A DNA stretch of 23,248 nucleotides from Actinomycetota bacterium (GTDB lineage Bacteria > Actinomycetota > Humimicrobiia > Humimicrobiales > Humimicrobiaceae): the NCBI GenBank assembly GCA_023475715.1, contig JAMCVO010000240.1:1-23248 (forward strand), read 5' to 3'. The notes beneath the pieces were generated by a model. That model saw only the letters and a program-made list of their open reading frames with translations, did no database searches and was not told the DNA's origin. Positions 15,983 through 23,248 of this stretch are shown here, one piece after another. The position numbers and the translations under genes were made by a program. Position 1 is the first letter of the stretch. Each line of letters begins with the position of its first letter.

Positions 15983-18205
15983 ATGTTAAACAATAGAAGT
16001 AACTTTTTAACCAGCTATTTCAAAGACTGGAAAAACATCCTGACTTTTATTTTTTTAATTATCCTGGCGGGTCTTGGTATTTTCTTAAGGATAAGAAATC
16101 TTGGATATCTGTCATTCTGGGGTGATGATGGCCATACAGTTATAGGGACCCTGGGTATATTGCAGTATGGTTACCCAAGGCTGCCTTCAGGTTTTATATT
16201 ATTTCATGGTATATTTGATTATTACCTCAATGTAATCCCGGTGCTTATTTTTGGACCGACTGAATTTGCTTTCAGGATAACAAGTGTTGTATTTGGCGTA
16301 TCGACCATATTGCTTGCATATTTTGCAGGAAAAGAAATTGCCAATAAATTTGTAGGGTTTCTTGCAGCATTTTTGATTACTTTTTCAACCTGGTATATTC
16401 AATTTTCCAGGGAAGCAAGGTACTTTGCGGCACTTCAGTTTTTCTTTTTGCTTTCACTTTTCTTTTTTTACAAGGGATTTGTCAAAGAACAAAAACCATT
16501 TAGAATCCTGACTATTATCTTTTTTATAATTACGCCATTGATACATGGAATCGGTTTTACATTGCTGCTGGCATTTTTAGTCCTGTTATTTTTATATGGC
16601 AGAAATTTTTTCAGAAGAAAAATATTGGTACCGCTTGCAATTATAATAATATTTGATGTGCTTCAAATAATAAACCAGGTTTTTTTCTGGAAGGTGGGAA
16701 GAAGCTTCTACTCTTCAGATAACAGCCTCCGGTCTCTTATTGATGCATACTTCCGGCTTCCCGATCCTTATTACTTTAAGATTCTTGACATAATGTTTCC
16801 TAAAATGTTTGTAATATTTTTACTGGGAACAGGCATTTTCATTGCGTTTTCCATCTTTTTATCTATGCGAAAATCTTTTAAATTCAGTGAATTATTTCTA
16901 AATGAAATAGAAATGAAAGCCGGCAGGGTAAGATTTCCTTTCAATATCTTTATGCTTTATTTAATATTTACGATGATTGTAACTATCATATCCTTCGGGC
17001 AAATGTATAATCAGCAGAGATACATTTACTTTCTGATGCCGCTTTTTGTTTTAATTTTTTCTTATGTTTTATACCTGTGCGCAATTGTAATATCAAAATG
17101 GATTTTTATCGCTGCAAGCAAGATTGGCAACATAAAAACCAAAACACAAATTTACTTCAGTATAATTTTAACGGTTGTACTTATTGCCACTTCCTTCTTG
17201 ACGATAAGCGGTGTTGATATAAAAGAAGCAAATGCAATCCCCAACATAAAGCACAGCGACAGGCTCAATACACTTTATTCCATTTCAACTACGATGACTT
17301 ATCACTGGGATGCAGGCGCCACAGGAAGATATGTTGCAGAACATGCCGGAAAAGACGACATTGTTATCACAACCGATATTTACAATACTTATCCATATAC
17401 AAAAAAATTAGATTACTGGCTATGGACCGGAAATCTGGTTTCATGGCAGCCCTATCATCAGGCTGGTGACGAGATCCGTGACGACACATACGGAGTAGTC
17501 GTGATCAGGGATATTTTTAAATTCATAGAAGTTCTGAATAAAAACTATGATAAAAATATTTGGATAATAGGATCATCCTCACTTGTTCACAGCGACCATG
17601 TTGACCCGGTATTTAAAAAATTTTTGGACAGCAGGCAGGAAAGTCTTGTCCTGACAGGAAGAGACAATGTTTCAAGGCTTTACTTGTTTCCGGCAATTTC
17701 TTCCAAAGAAAGAATTGCGGTAACTGATTTTATATCAGCAACTTCCGAAAATACACTTAAACCTGACAGCAGCGGAAAAATAAGTCTGGATTTTACAGTA
17801 GAAAAAATCGGCCCATTCCTCATAAGCGGCTGGGGGAAAGTAGAGAAGCTGACAGGTACATGGGGTCTTGACGGGAGGTCGATACTTTTTACGGATGTCA
17901 GCAACAGTTCTTTTGATATTGCCAGGGAAAGTACGTTGAAGATCACTGCGCGTCCGCTGCCTCACCCTGAACTTATGCAGGAGATAGACCTTTATATAAA
18001 TGACGAGCAGGCTTATACCCTTAAGCTTGACGGCAAGGATGAATTCAAAGAATATTCCGTAAGCTTAAAGCCGGGATTATTCAGGCAGGGGTTAAACGTA
18101 ATTGAATTTCGATACAGTTACAGTTTTAGCCCGCTGGAGCTAGAGCTTGGCAGTGACAGCAGAAACCTTGCAGTATTGTTTAAAGAAATCGAAATCAGTA
18201 ACTGA
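15983..18205 (+). CDS. GT39-type (PMT/ArnT-like) membrane glycosyltransferase, paralogue B
   Basis: A 740-residue paralogue of the protein at 5435-7723. The same landmarks occur in the same order: a first helix near 19-36, LSFWGDD at 43-49 with the acidic pair, YPRLPSG, FSREARYF, and about nine further membrane segments to roughly residue 410. The external part has DYWLWTG, WQPY, VVIRDIF and KNIWIIGSSS, then a beta-rich end with ELGSDSRNLAVLF. The likely role is use of a polyprenyl-phosphate sugar on an extracytoplasmic acceptor; the divergence between the two copies suggests different sugars or acceptors. It is divergent from the six-gene operon and is followed after 109 bases by the deacetylase gene. 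No clear ribosome site precedes the start. Confidence 0.82.
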   Translation: MLNNRSNFLTSYFKDWKNILTFIFLIILAGLGIFLRIRNLGYLSFWGDDGHTVIGTLGILQYGYPRLPSGFILFHGIFDYYLNVIPVLIFGPTEFAFRITSVVFGVSTILLAYFAGKEIANKFVGFLAAFLITFSTWYIQFSREARYFAALQFFFLLSLFFFYKGFVKEQKPFRILTIIFFIITPLIHGIGFTLLLAFLVLLFLYGRNFFRRKILVPLAIIIIFDVLQIINQVFFWKVGRSFYSSDNSLRSLIDAYFRLPDPYYFKILDIMFPKMFVIFLLGTGIFIAFSIFLSMRKSFKFSELFLNEIEMKAGRVRFPFNIFMLYLIFTMIVTIISFGQMYNQQRYIYFLMPLFVLIFSYVLYLCAIVISKWIFIAASKIGNIKTKTQIYFSIILTVVLIATSFLTISGVDIKEANAIPNIKHSDRLNTLYSISTTMTYHWDAGATGRYVAEHAGKDDIVITTDIYNTYPYTKKLDYWLWTGNLVSWQPYHQAGDEIRDDTYGVVVIRDIFKFIEVLNKNYDKNIWIIGSSSLVHSDHVDPVFKKFLDSRQESLVLTGRDNVSRLYLFPAISSKERIAVTDFISATSENTLKPDSSGKISLDFTVEKIGPFLISGWGKVEKLTGTWGLDGRSILFTDVSNSSFDIARESTLKITARPLPHPELMQEIDLYINDEQAYTLKLDGKDEFKEYSVSLKPGLFRQGLNVIEFRYSYSFSPLELELGSDSRNLAVLFKEIEISN

Positions 18206-18314
18206 TTCAACGCATTTTTTCTTCTGCATTTTTTTCTTGCTTAAATCATTCATAGTTATTACAATATTTATATTTTTTATATAAAAAGTACTTTAATAAA
18301 AAGAAGATTTATGA

Positions 18315-20360
18315 ATGGAAGCTTTTAAAAGTAAAACCAGAAAAACAGTTTCTATAATTTTAATTGTTTTTGGATGCCTTCTGCTCCTTGCTGTTGTTTT
18401 CCTTGGCATCAGAACTTATTTTGAGTATAAAAAAATATATGAAGAGAGTCAGAAAATTATTGAAGAGCAAAAGAAATATGATGCCTCCAACTTTGAAGAC
18501 AGCAAATCTAACTATATAAAATCACCTGTACAAAAAGAGGTAAAACCCGGAGAAATTATGCAGTTTGAGATTTTTTATAAAAACACCGGACTGGTGGCTG
18601 CAAAGGATTTAAAGATCGGAATCAGCATTTCTGAAAACTGTACGGTGGTTACAAAATCTCTTGAAGGTTATACGTATGAGATAAAATCTGGCTCAATCAT
18701 TATCAGCACAGGCAACCTGGAAGCGGGCAAGGAAGGAAAAGTAATTGCAGCTTTCAAGATAGCTTCACCACTTGATAATGGCACAAAGATCGACTCCCCC
18801 GGAGTGGAGCTTTATTATTATAAGGAAGCTCCACTTATTGGTAAAAAAGATAATTTCAATAAAAACATTTCCTCAACAGATGTGTTTGTGGTTAAAAGTG
18901 CCCCTGATTTCAGCAAGTCTGCTTTGTTGATAGAAGGTAAAAGCGGCGATGATAAAAATATTCTATCCTATGGGGAGGAAATAACCTACAGGGTTAATAT
19001 TTATAATAATGGGAACATGAATGTCCGTGATCTGGAGGTTAAAATCAGCGGACTGGATAATCTTATCCTGGATACTGATAAAAATCCTGATTTTGAAATT
19101 AAAGGAAATGAAGCAGTATTGAATCTTACCAAAATGGATGCAGGAGATATGGAATATTTTTACTTATATGCAAAAATAGATCCAAACGCAAAGAATAATT
19201 CAGAAATATTGCCAGTCCTGAACATAAAATATGGCCAGGAAAACGTGCAAAAAGAAGCTCCGTTAAGTATTCTTAAGCTCTATCCGTCATTTACAAAATC
19301 CAATCTGAAAATTGCTGGGAGAGGCAGCGGCGGCCTTTATTCAGGTGATGTTGTTGATGTTACGGTAAATGTTACCAACAGTGGTAATATCGAAGCTACT
19401 AATGTACTTGTTGACCTGGTTATATCAAATCTCTTTGTCCTTGAACAGGGAGAGCGGCACTGGAATATCGCAAAGCTTGCAATCGGCGAAACTGCAACTT
19501 TTCACAGCAGCTTAAGAATAATCGAAGGTATAATTAAAGATACTTATGCAACCCTCCGTTTGGATATTGCATCAGATGAAATATCCACTTTCTCAACTGC
19601 AAATTCCAAAGTTTTAGTTTCAGGTGAAAGACCATTTACAAGAAACCAGATACCAATTGTTGCTCTTCACGGCATTGAGGCTGCACCAAGCGGATTTTAC
19701 GAGCTCAGCACAGGCGAGTTTGATTATTTATGCGGGACATTGAAAGCTCTTGGTTTTAAAACCATTACTTTTATGGATTTGCTGAATTATCTGGATAAAG
19801 GCAAAAGATTACCCGAAAAACCTGTAATATTAACATCTGATGATGGTTATCAAAGTATCTATAACTATGCTTTTCCCATACTGCAGAAATATGGATTCAA
19901 AATGACTGTATTCCTGGCTACCGGCCTTATCGGGAATTCGGATGCGGATAGAAGGCTCAATGAATTTGACATTGGCAAATCGGGCATTCCTGTAAGGCCA
20001 ATGCTTATATGGCCCGAAGTTAGTGCAATGAGCAGGTATGGAATAGAGTTTATGTCACATACTGTGTCACACAGACTCATCGGAGATCTTTCAGATGAAG
20101 AAGTTTTATTTGAGCTGGCTCAATCCAAACAGGATATTGAATCTCATCTAAAGAAACCTGTTCCATTTATCGCATGGCCTTTTGACAATTTTTCAAGTCG
20201 TGCTATCGGTTTGCTGCCACAGTTAGGATATCGCGGGGCTATCAGGTATAAAGGTGGAGTTGAAGATGTAAGATCAATAAACATATATGCAATTAAGAGA
20301 ATTCCTTTCTACAGCACTACACCGACCAGCGATTACACGAATTTGATGGGAATACAATAA
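18315..20360 (+). CDS. Membrane-anchored polysaccharide deacetylase with CARDB/DUF11-like repeats
   Basis: A 681-residue protein. Residues 11-33 form a membrane anchor, followed by a charged coiled-coil-like stretch (about 34-56). Residues about 65-440 hold at least three beta-sandwich repeats of CARDB/DUF11 style, each with a V-x-PG or SGD start and a Y/V-x-N-x-G core: FEIFYKNTGLVAAKDLKI, VNIYNNGNMNVRDLEV and VNVTNSGNIEATNVLV. The C-terminal domain from about 445 is a NodB-like (CE4) deacetylase: LTSDDGY (506-512; the usual TFDDG with Ser for Phe), SHTVSH (581-586, H-x3-H) and IAWPFD (619-624). Metal ligands Asp510, His582 and His586 are present. It likely removes acetyl groups from an extracellular glycan, the repeats placing the enzyme away from the membrane. 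AAGAAG precedes the start weakly; an ATG four bases upstream is out of frame. A MITE abuts the stop codon. Confidence 0.82.
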   Translation: MEAFKSKTRKTVSIILIVFGCLLLLAVVFLGIRTYFEYKKIYEESQKIIEEQKKYDASNFEDSKSNYIKSPVQKEVKPGEIMQFEIFYKNTGLVAAKDLKIGISISENCTVVTKSLEGYTYEIKSGSIIISTGNLEAGKEGKVIAAFKIASPLDNGTKIDSPGVELYYYKEAPLIGKKDNFNKNISSTDVFVVKSAPDFSKSALLIEGKSGDDKNILSYGEEITYRVNIYNNGNMNVRDLEVKISGLDNLILDTDKNPDFEIKGNEAVLNLTKMDAGDMEYFYLYAKIDPNAKNNSEILPVLNIKYGQENVQKEAPLSILKLYPSFTKSNLKIAGRGSGGLYSGDVVDVTVNVTNSGNIEATNVLVDLVISNLFVLEQGERHWNIAKLAIGETATFHSSLRIIEGIIKDTYATLRLDIASDEISTFSTANSKVLVSGERPFTRNQIPIVALHGIEAAPSGFYELSTGEFDYLCGTLKALGFKTITFMDLLNYLDKGKRLPEKPVILTSDDGYQSIYNYAFPILQKYGFKMTVFLATGLIGNSDADRRLNEFDIGKSGIPVRPMLIWPEVSAMSRYGIEFMSHTVSHRLIGDLSDEEVLFELAQSKQDIESHLKKPVPFIAWPFDNFSSRAIGLLPQLGYRGAIRYKGGVEDVRSINIYAIKRIPFYSTTPTSDYTNLMGIQ

Positions 20361-20368
20361 AAATTCGG
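20360..20368. repeat. Target-site duplication, left of MITE copy 2
   Basis: AAAATTCGG is repeated perfectly at 20595-20603. Its first base is the last base of the deacetylase TAA stop codon. Confidence 0.85.
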
Positions 20369-20594
20369 GGAAGCATCTAAAATTTCGTGATAGCAATAAA
20401 GGAAAATTTTAAGGGCCATGATGGGTATTTCAAAAACACGCAGGCTTTTCCCCTGCGAGTAAAAGCCAGCTCAGTTTCAGGCTTAGCTCTCCTCCTGGAG
20501 GAGGAACCATGCCCGCTTAAGCCTTCAAATGGTTTTCTCAATACCCATCCTGGCTTATCAATTTATTTTTTATCACGAAATTTTAGATGCTAAC
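20369..20594. mobile_element. 226-bp MITE-like element, copy 2
   Basis: The same orientation, length and sequence as 2848-3073 apart from five transitions (221 of 226 identical). The inverted ends 20369-20392 and 20571-20594 match at 22 of 24 positions, one better than copy 1. The internal stem 20415-20429 with 20540-20554 is also better paired than in copy 1, so this copy looks closer to the founder. CTCCTCC/GGAGGAG is at 20489-20503, with ATGCCCGCTTAA just after it at 20509-20520. Its 9-bp duplication differs from that of copy 1, so the copies inserted separately. Together with its flanks it fills most of the 20361-20712 gap; the rest up to 20712 shows only an extended -10-like TGATATAAA at 20630-20638. 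Confidence 0.88.
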
Positions 20595-20603
20595 AAAATT
20601 CGG
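20595..20603. repeat. Target-site duplication, right of MITE copy 2
   Basis: AAAATTCGG, identical to 20360-20368. Confidence 0.85.
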
Positions 20604-20712
20604 TTAAGCTTTTATTATTGGCTGCTTTATGATATAAAATTAAGTTGGTTATTCATAATTGCCGGTAACCGATGTCTGTAATTTCTTAAAATATAATTTT
20701 AATTTTTTATTT

Positions 20713-21192
20713 ATGAGAATTTTTTTAATTGCAATAGCTTTTATTAACACAATGCTTTATCTGCTTGTATATGCCTATTATGAGAACATCATGGGACTTT
20801 TTGGCAATGTAAATGTGGCCGGCGGCTGGCTTAGCTTTTTAAAAATCCTGGATCTGGTAATAGTCGGATTCCTTATCGGCTTGATAGTTGCAATGCTTTT
20901 ACGGTTAAGAATTGAGAAAAGTTTTTTTGACTACAGGATGCTTTTAATTGTAGGAATCCTGCCTTTTATTTTTCTGATTCTTTCTCCGGGGCAAGTCACT
21001 AATTTCTTTATAGTAAAGCTTTTTAATTCGAGCAGGCAGATAAGTGAGGCAGCCTTTTACTTCTTCTCAAGACAGATAATCTGGGCGATATGGTTTGGTT
21101 TTGCAATAGGAGTTTCGGTAAGACTTTCCTTTAAGAAAAAGCTGAAGCATGAAATGACTTACTGGATTGAAAGAACGCCCCGGATGTTTTAA
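20713..21192 (+). CDS. Unrecognised four-helix membrane protein
   Basis: A 159-residue protein (from ATG 20713) with four hydrophobic segments: residues about 2-24, 42-64, 76-93 and 112-134. Basic stretches follow helix 2 (RLRIEK) and helix 4 (FKKKLKHE). The tail ends in ERTPRMF. An in-frame TTG at 20659 would add 18 residues, but neither start has a Shine-Dalgarno; I prefer the ATG because it begins directly at the first helix. I recognise no family. It sits just after MITE copy 2 and converges on the TolB-like gene with only 23 bases between the stops. A role in the surface-glycan locus is possible from position only. Confidence 0.65.
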   Translation: MRIFLIAIAFINTMLYLLVYAYYENIMGLFGNVNVAGGWLSFLKILDLVIVGFLIGLIVAMLLRLRIEKSFFDYRMLLIVGILPFIFLILSPGQVTNFFIVKLFNSSRQISEAAFYFFSRQIIWAIWFGFAIGVSVRLSFKKKLKHEMTYWIERTPRMF

Positions 21193-21215
21193 ATAGGCGC
21201 GCACTTGCGAATTTT

Positions 21216-23027
21216 TTATTCTTTTACCTGGTAAAGAAATACAGGACCCCAGTCATCACCAGGTATACTGGTAAGCTGAGCTTGACCTGAACCATCCAGA
21301 TTCATTATAAATATATCCTCACTGCCATCCGGTCGCCCGTTATAAGCAATAAATTTATTGTCCGGTGAAGAGCTTGGTATTCCTGCACCTCCCGGTGAAT
21401 TTGTTATCTGTACAAGATTTTCTCCATTGGTGTCTATCATAAAAACTTGAGGCAGATTATTATCGTCAAAACCCATGAATATTATTTTACTGCCGTCAAT
21501 TAAGAATTTTGGAACCCTGTATCTTCTATCGGATTTTGTTATTTTTTGCATATTTCCACCATTTGCATCAATTATGAAGATATCTTCTCTTCCTGAAGGT
21601 CCCGATTCATAAATGACTTTGTATTCAAAAGGATGAGCTGCCGGATGCCAATCATCTATTCCCGGGTTGTTTGTCAGTCTTTTCAAATTGTTGCCATCGC
21701 TGCCCATCCTGTAAATTTCCCAGTTATCATCAATAAAAATTTCCAGGAATATATATTTTCCATCAAAAGACCAGGTTGGGAAACCATGCCGGTATGGGCC
21801 AGAGGTAATTTGCTGTTTTCCGGAACCATCCCAGTTCATAACTACAATCTGCCACGTACCGCCAACGGTTGCAGAGTAGGCAATTTTTTTACCGTCCGGT
21901 GAAGCTGAAGGATACTGGTCACTTCCCGGATCATTTGTAAGCTGGGTTAATTCAGATCCGTCAAGATTCATGCTGAAGATATCCTCATTTCCGCTCTTAT
22001 TTGAAACAAAGACTATTTTTTTTACTGCATATTCAATATCGGTTGACCGTGGGATTCCTTTTTCTATAAAATTCTTGTTTATTGCCCAGCCTTTTACTTC
22101 AATACTTTCCAGGCCTGTAGCTACATCTGCAGAAACGATTGAATTTGATTCTTTACCGGAGCCTTCAATTATGATATTTCTTGTAAGGTATTGATGAGTC
22201 CCATTTGGTGAATAAGCATAAACATAAATTTTATGAGATGACCCTTGTTCAAGCGAGCTTGCATCAAAACTAAGTGAGTATCCGCTGAGATTATAATTTG
22301 TATTTCCGAGTGCATTGCCAACATCTACCCTTTCAAGCCCGTATTGAGCCTGGCCTAAAAGCTTGCCAAAATTTCTTGGGCCATCCAGAAAAACTTCTAC
22401 CTTATTAATCCCGGTATTTTCACCTACGCTAAGGTCAGCTGCCCATCCCGAAACCCTTACTTCCTTCAGCTTGTCTATGGTAATAGTTTCATTGTCTGAT
22501 ATGCTGTCTACAGACATTCTTATGCTGTCGGAAGTTACGGGATCTCCTGGTACGGTGAATTCTTTTTTAACATATTCCCATCCATATGCGGGAATAAATA
22601 AATAAATATAAAGTGAATGCGGGGTTGCAGGTTCAAAGATGAATTTTCTCTCCTGGTTTTTAAGGTCAAATCCAAAATTTGTAAATTCTTCCCCATAAAT
22701 CAAAACAGCATCGCTTGAGGGAAGACCAATGTCGGCATTGCCAAGAAATATACCGCTTTCCTTATTTCCATCTAAGTATATTTCTATTTTTTCTATATTT
22801 TCGCTTAAGGTTTCCGGTGTGGTTTCGGCGCTTGTTTCTTCAACTGTTGATTCTGAAGCACTTGCCACTGATGATGTTGCAGCAGCCGAAGTTTCTTCAG
22901 TGCCTGTATCAATTATGCCCACAGGAGCAGTTTCTTTTGCATTTAGAGCTTTCCTGATAAGAATGACTCCAAAGAAAATACTTACAAATGCAAACAAGAT
23001 GATTAGTATTATGGTAATTGTCCTCAT
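21216..23027 (-). CDS. Anchored TolB-like six-blade propeller protein with Ser/Thr-rich linker and Ig-like domains
   Basis: A 603-residue extracytoplasmic protein. Residues 4-25 are an uncleaved signal anchor or signal peptide. Residues 41-75 are a linker rich in Ser, Thr, Ala and Glu. Two beta-sandwich (Ig-like) modules follow: about 80-165 (KIEIYLDGNKESG) and about 185-295 (VSGWAADLS, INKVEVFLDGP, AQYGLERVDV, HKIYVYAYSP). From about 340 to the end come six PD40/TolB-type repeats of the form DIFxMNxDGSxxxQLTxxPG ... PSxSPDGxKIAY, enough for a closed six-blade propeller. Such proteins are usually binding or scaffold proteins at the surface; no catalytic motif is visible. It may bind or carry the glycan made nearby, which is inference. 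GGGAA lies about 13 bases before the ATG, rather far for a ribosome site. Confidence 0.8.
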   Translation of the reverse strand: MRTITIILIILFAFVSIFFGVILIRKALNAKETAPVGIIDTGTEETSAAATSSVASASESTVEETSAETTPETLSENIEKIEIYLDGNKESGIFLGNADIGLPSSDAVLIYGEEFTNFGFDLKNQERKFIFEPATPHSLYIYLFIPAYGWEYVKKEFTVPGDPVTSDSIRMSVDSISDNETITIDKLKEVRVSGWAADLSVGENTGINKVEVFLDGPRNFGKLLGQAQYGLERVDVGNALGNTNYNLSGYSLSFDASSLEQGSSHKIYVYAYSPNGTHQYLTRNIIIEGSGKESNSIVSADVATGLESIEVKGWAINKNFIEKGIPRSTDIEYAVKKIVFVSNKSGNEDIFSMNLDGSELTQLTNDPGSDQYPSASPDGKKIAYSATVGGTWQIVVMNWDGSGKQQITSGPYRHGFPTWSFDGKYIFLEIFIDDNWEIYRMGSDGNNLKRLTNNPGIDDWHPAAHPFEYKVIYESGPSGREDIFIIDANGGNMQKITKSDRRYRVPKFLIDGSKIIFMGFDDNNLPQVFMIDTNGENLVQITNSPGGAGIPSSSPDNKFIAYNGRPDGSEDIFIMNLDGSGQAQLTSIPGDDWGPVFLYQVKE

Positions 23028-23068
23028 TTAAGCTTGATTCCCATAGATTCTTACAATTTCACAATTTA

Positions 23069-23098
23069 TTGATTTTTTTAGTTCAGTAAATATATAAT
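23069..23098 (+). promoter_or_regulatory. Candidate promoter for the gene starting near 23142
   Basis: TTGATT (23069-23074), an 18-base spacer and a perfect TATAAT (23093-23098). The predicted start, near 23105, would leave a leader of about 37 bases without a Shine-Dalgarno. Confidence 0.4.
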
Positions 23099-23141
23099 AA
23101 AACAAGTCTTAAATCAAACTTAGCAGCCTATAAATATAAAA

Positions 23142-23248
23142 TTGGCTAAAACAGCAGATAGAAAGAATCGCAAAATACTCGTTCTGGGCATGAGCCCGCT
23201 TCCGTTTGAAAATGACAGAAAAGTTTATGGAACAGGTATTATATCCGC
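23142..23248 (+). CDS. Probable GT4 glycosyltransferase, 5' end only
   Basis: The frame is open from an in-frame stop at 23121 to the right edge. From TTG 23142 it reads 35 codons: a basic start (AKTADRKNRK), then the strand KILVLGMSPLPFENDRKVYG. This resembles the N-terminal Rossmann strand and following loop of GT4 enzymes, in which a Pro-rich loop leads to the acceptor site. The start could instead be ATG 23190, but that would cut off the first strand, so TTG is preferred. No ribosome site is visible. The call rests on a short N-terminus and could change with the rest of the gene. Confidence 0.5.
   Translation, partial: MAKTADRKNRKILVLGMSPLPFENDRKVYGTGIIS

Noticed and set aside
18206..18260. 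GCATTTTTTCTT repeated after the second GT39 gene as a terminator
   Set aside because: Two T-rich direct repeats but no hairpin; not enough to support a terminator call.
2839..20603. The two 226-bp copies as ends of one 17.7-kb composite transposon
   Set aside because: A composite insertion would have matching target duplications at the outer edges. The outer 9-mers are AAACTTTAT and AAAATTCGG, and each copy has its own matching pair, so they inserted separately.
21193..21215. Rho-independent terminator between the convergent genes (CGC-ACTT-GCG then a T run)
   Set aside because: The stem has only three or four pairs, too weak to call despite the T run.
22729..23031. Plus-strand 100-residue open frame opposite the TolB-like N-terminus
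   Set aside because: Its Ser/Val/Ala-rich composition simply mirrors the low-complexity linker on the other strand.

Overview
This is an AT-rich bacterial-type window built almost entirely of cell-surface glycan genes. Nucleotide-sugar enzymes, cytoplasmic and membrane glycosyltransferases, a flippase-like protein, an O-acyltransferase, a polysaccharide deacetylase and two radical SAM enzymes sit together. Several starts have Shine-Dalgarno sequences (GAGG, AGGAG, AGGAAG); others have none. I see no rRNA, tRNA, CRISPR array or full-length transposase. The sequence alone does not let me name the phylum.

Layout. (1) 1-1868, minus: a GT2 glycosyltransferase followed by a UDP-GlcNAc 2-epimerase cut by the left edge. 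(2) 2071-2832, plus: an ArsM-like methyltransferase, followed at once by copy 1 of a 226-bp transposon-like element. (3) 3154-7723, minus: a large GT39-type membrane glycosyltransferase, a hexapeptide-repeat acyltransferase and a methyltransferase-GT2 fusion. (4) 7927-9495, plus: a B12-binding-type radical SAM enzyme and a possible 52-residue membrane peptide. (5) 9517-15875, minus: a tight six-gene operon, in transcription order UDP-glucuronate 4-epimerase-like, Dpm1/ArnC-like GT2, SPASM radical SAM, SDR epimerase/reductase, GT4, UPF0104 flippase-like protein. (6) 15983-20360, plus: a second GT39 paralogue and a membrane-anchored polysaccharide deacetylase with CARDB/DUF11-like repeats, followed directly by copy 2 of the 226-bp element. 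(7) 20713-21192, plus: an unrecognised four-helix membrane protein. (8) 21216-23027, minus: an anchored six-blade TolB-like propeller protein. (9) From 23142, plus: the start of a probable GT4 glycosyltransferase, cut by the right edge.

Inferred biology: nucleotide sugars are epimerised, GT2 enzymes load sugars on a polyprenyl phosphate or extend a glycan, the UPF0104 protein may help membrane transfer, and the two GT39 paralogues would use lipid-linked sugars outside the membrane to modify a lipid, glycan or protein. Acyl, methyl and deacetylase functions and two radical SAM enzymes would decorate the product. Structure and acceptor are unknown.

The strongest undescribed signal is the 226-bp element. 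Two copies 17,521 bp apart have identical length, 24-bp terminal inverted repeats and separate perfect 9-bp target duplications, and differ at only five positions. They behave as a non-autonomous MITE, each inserted at the 3' end of a plus-strand gene.
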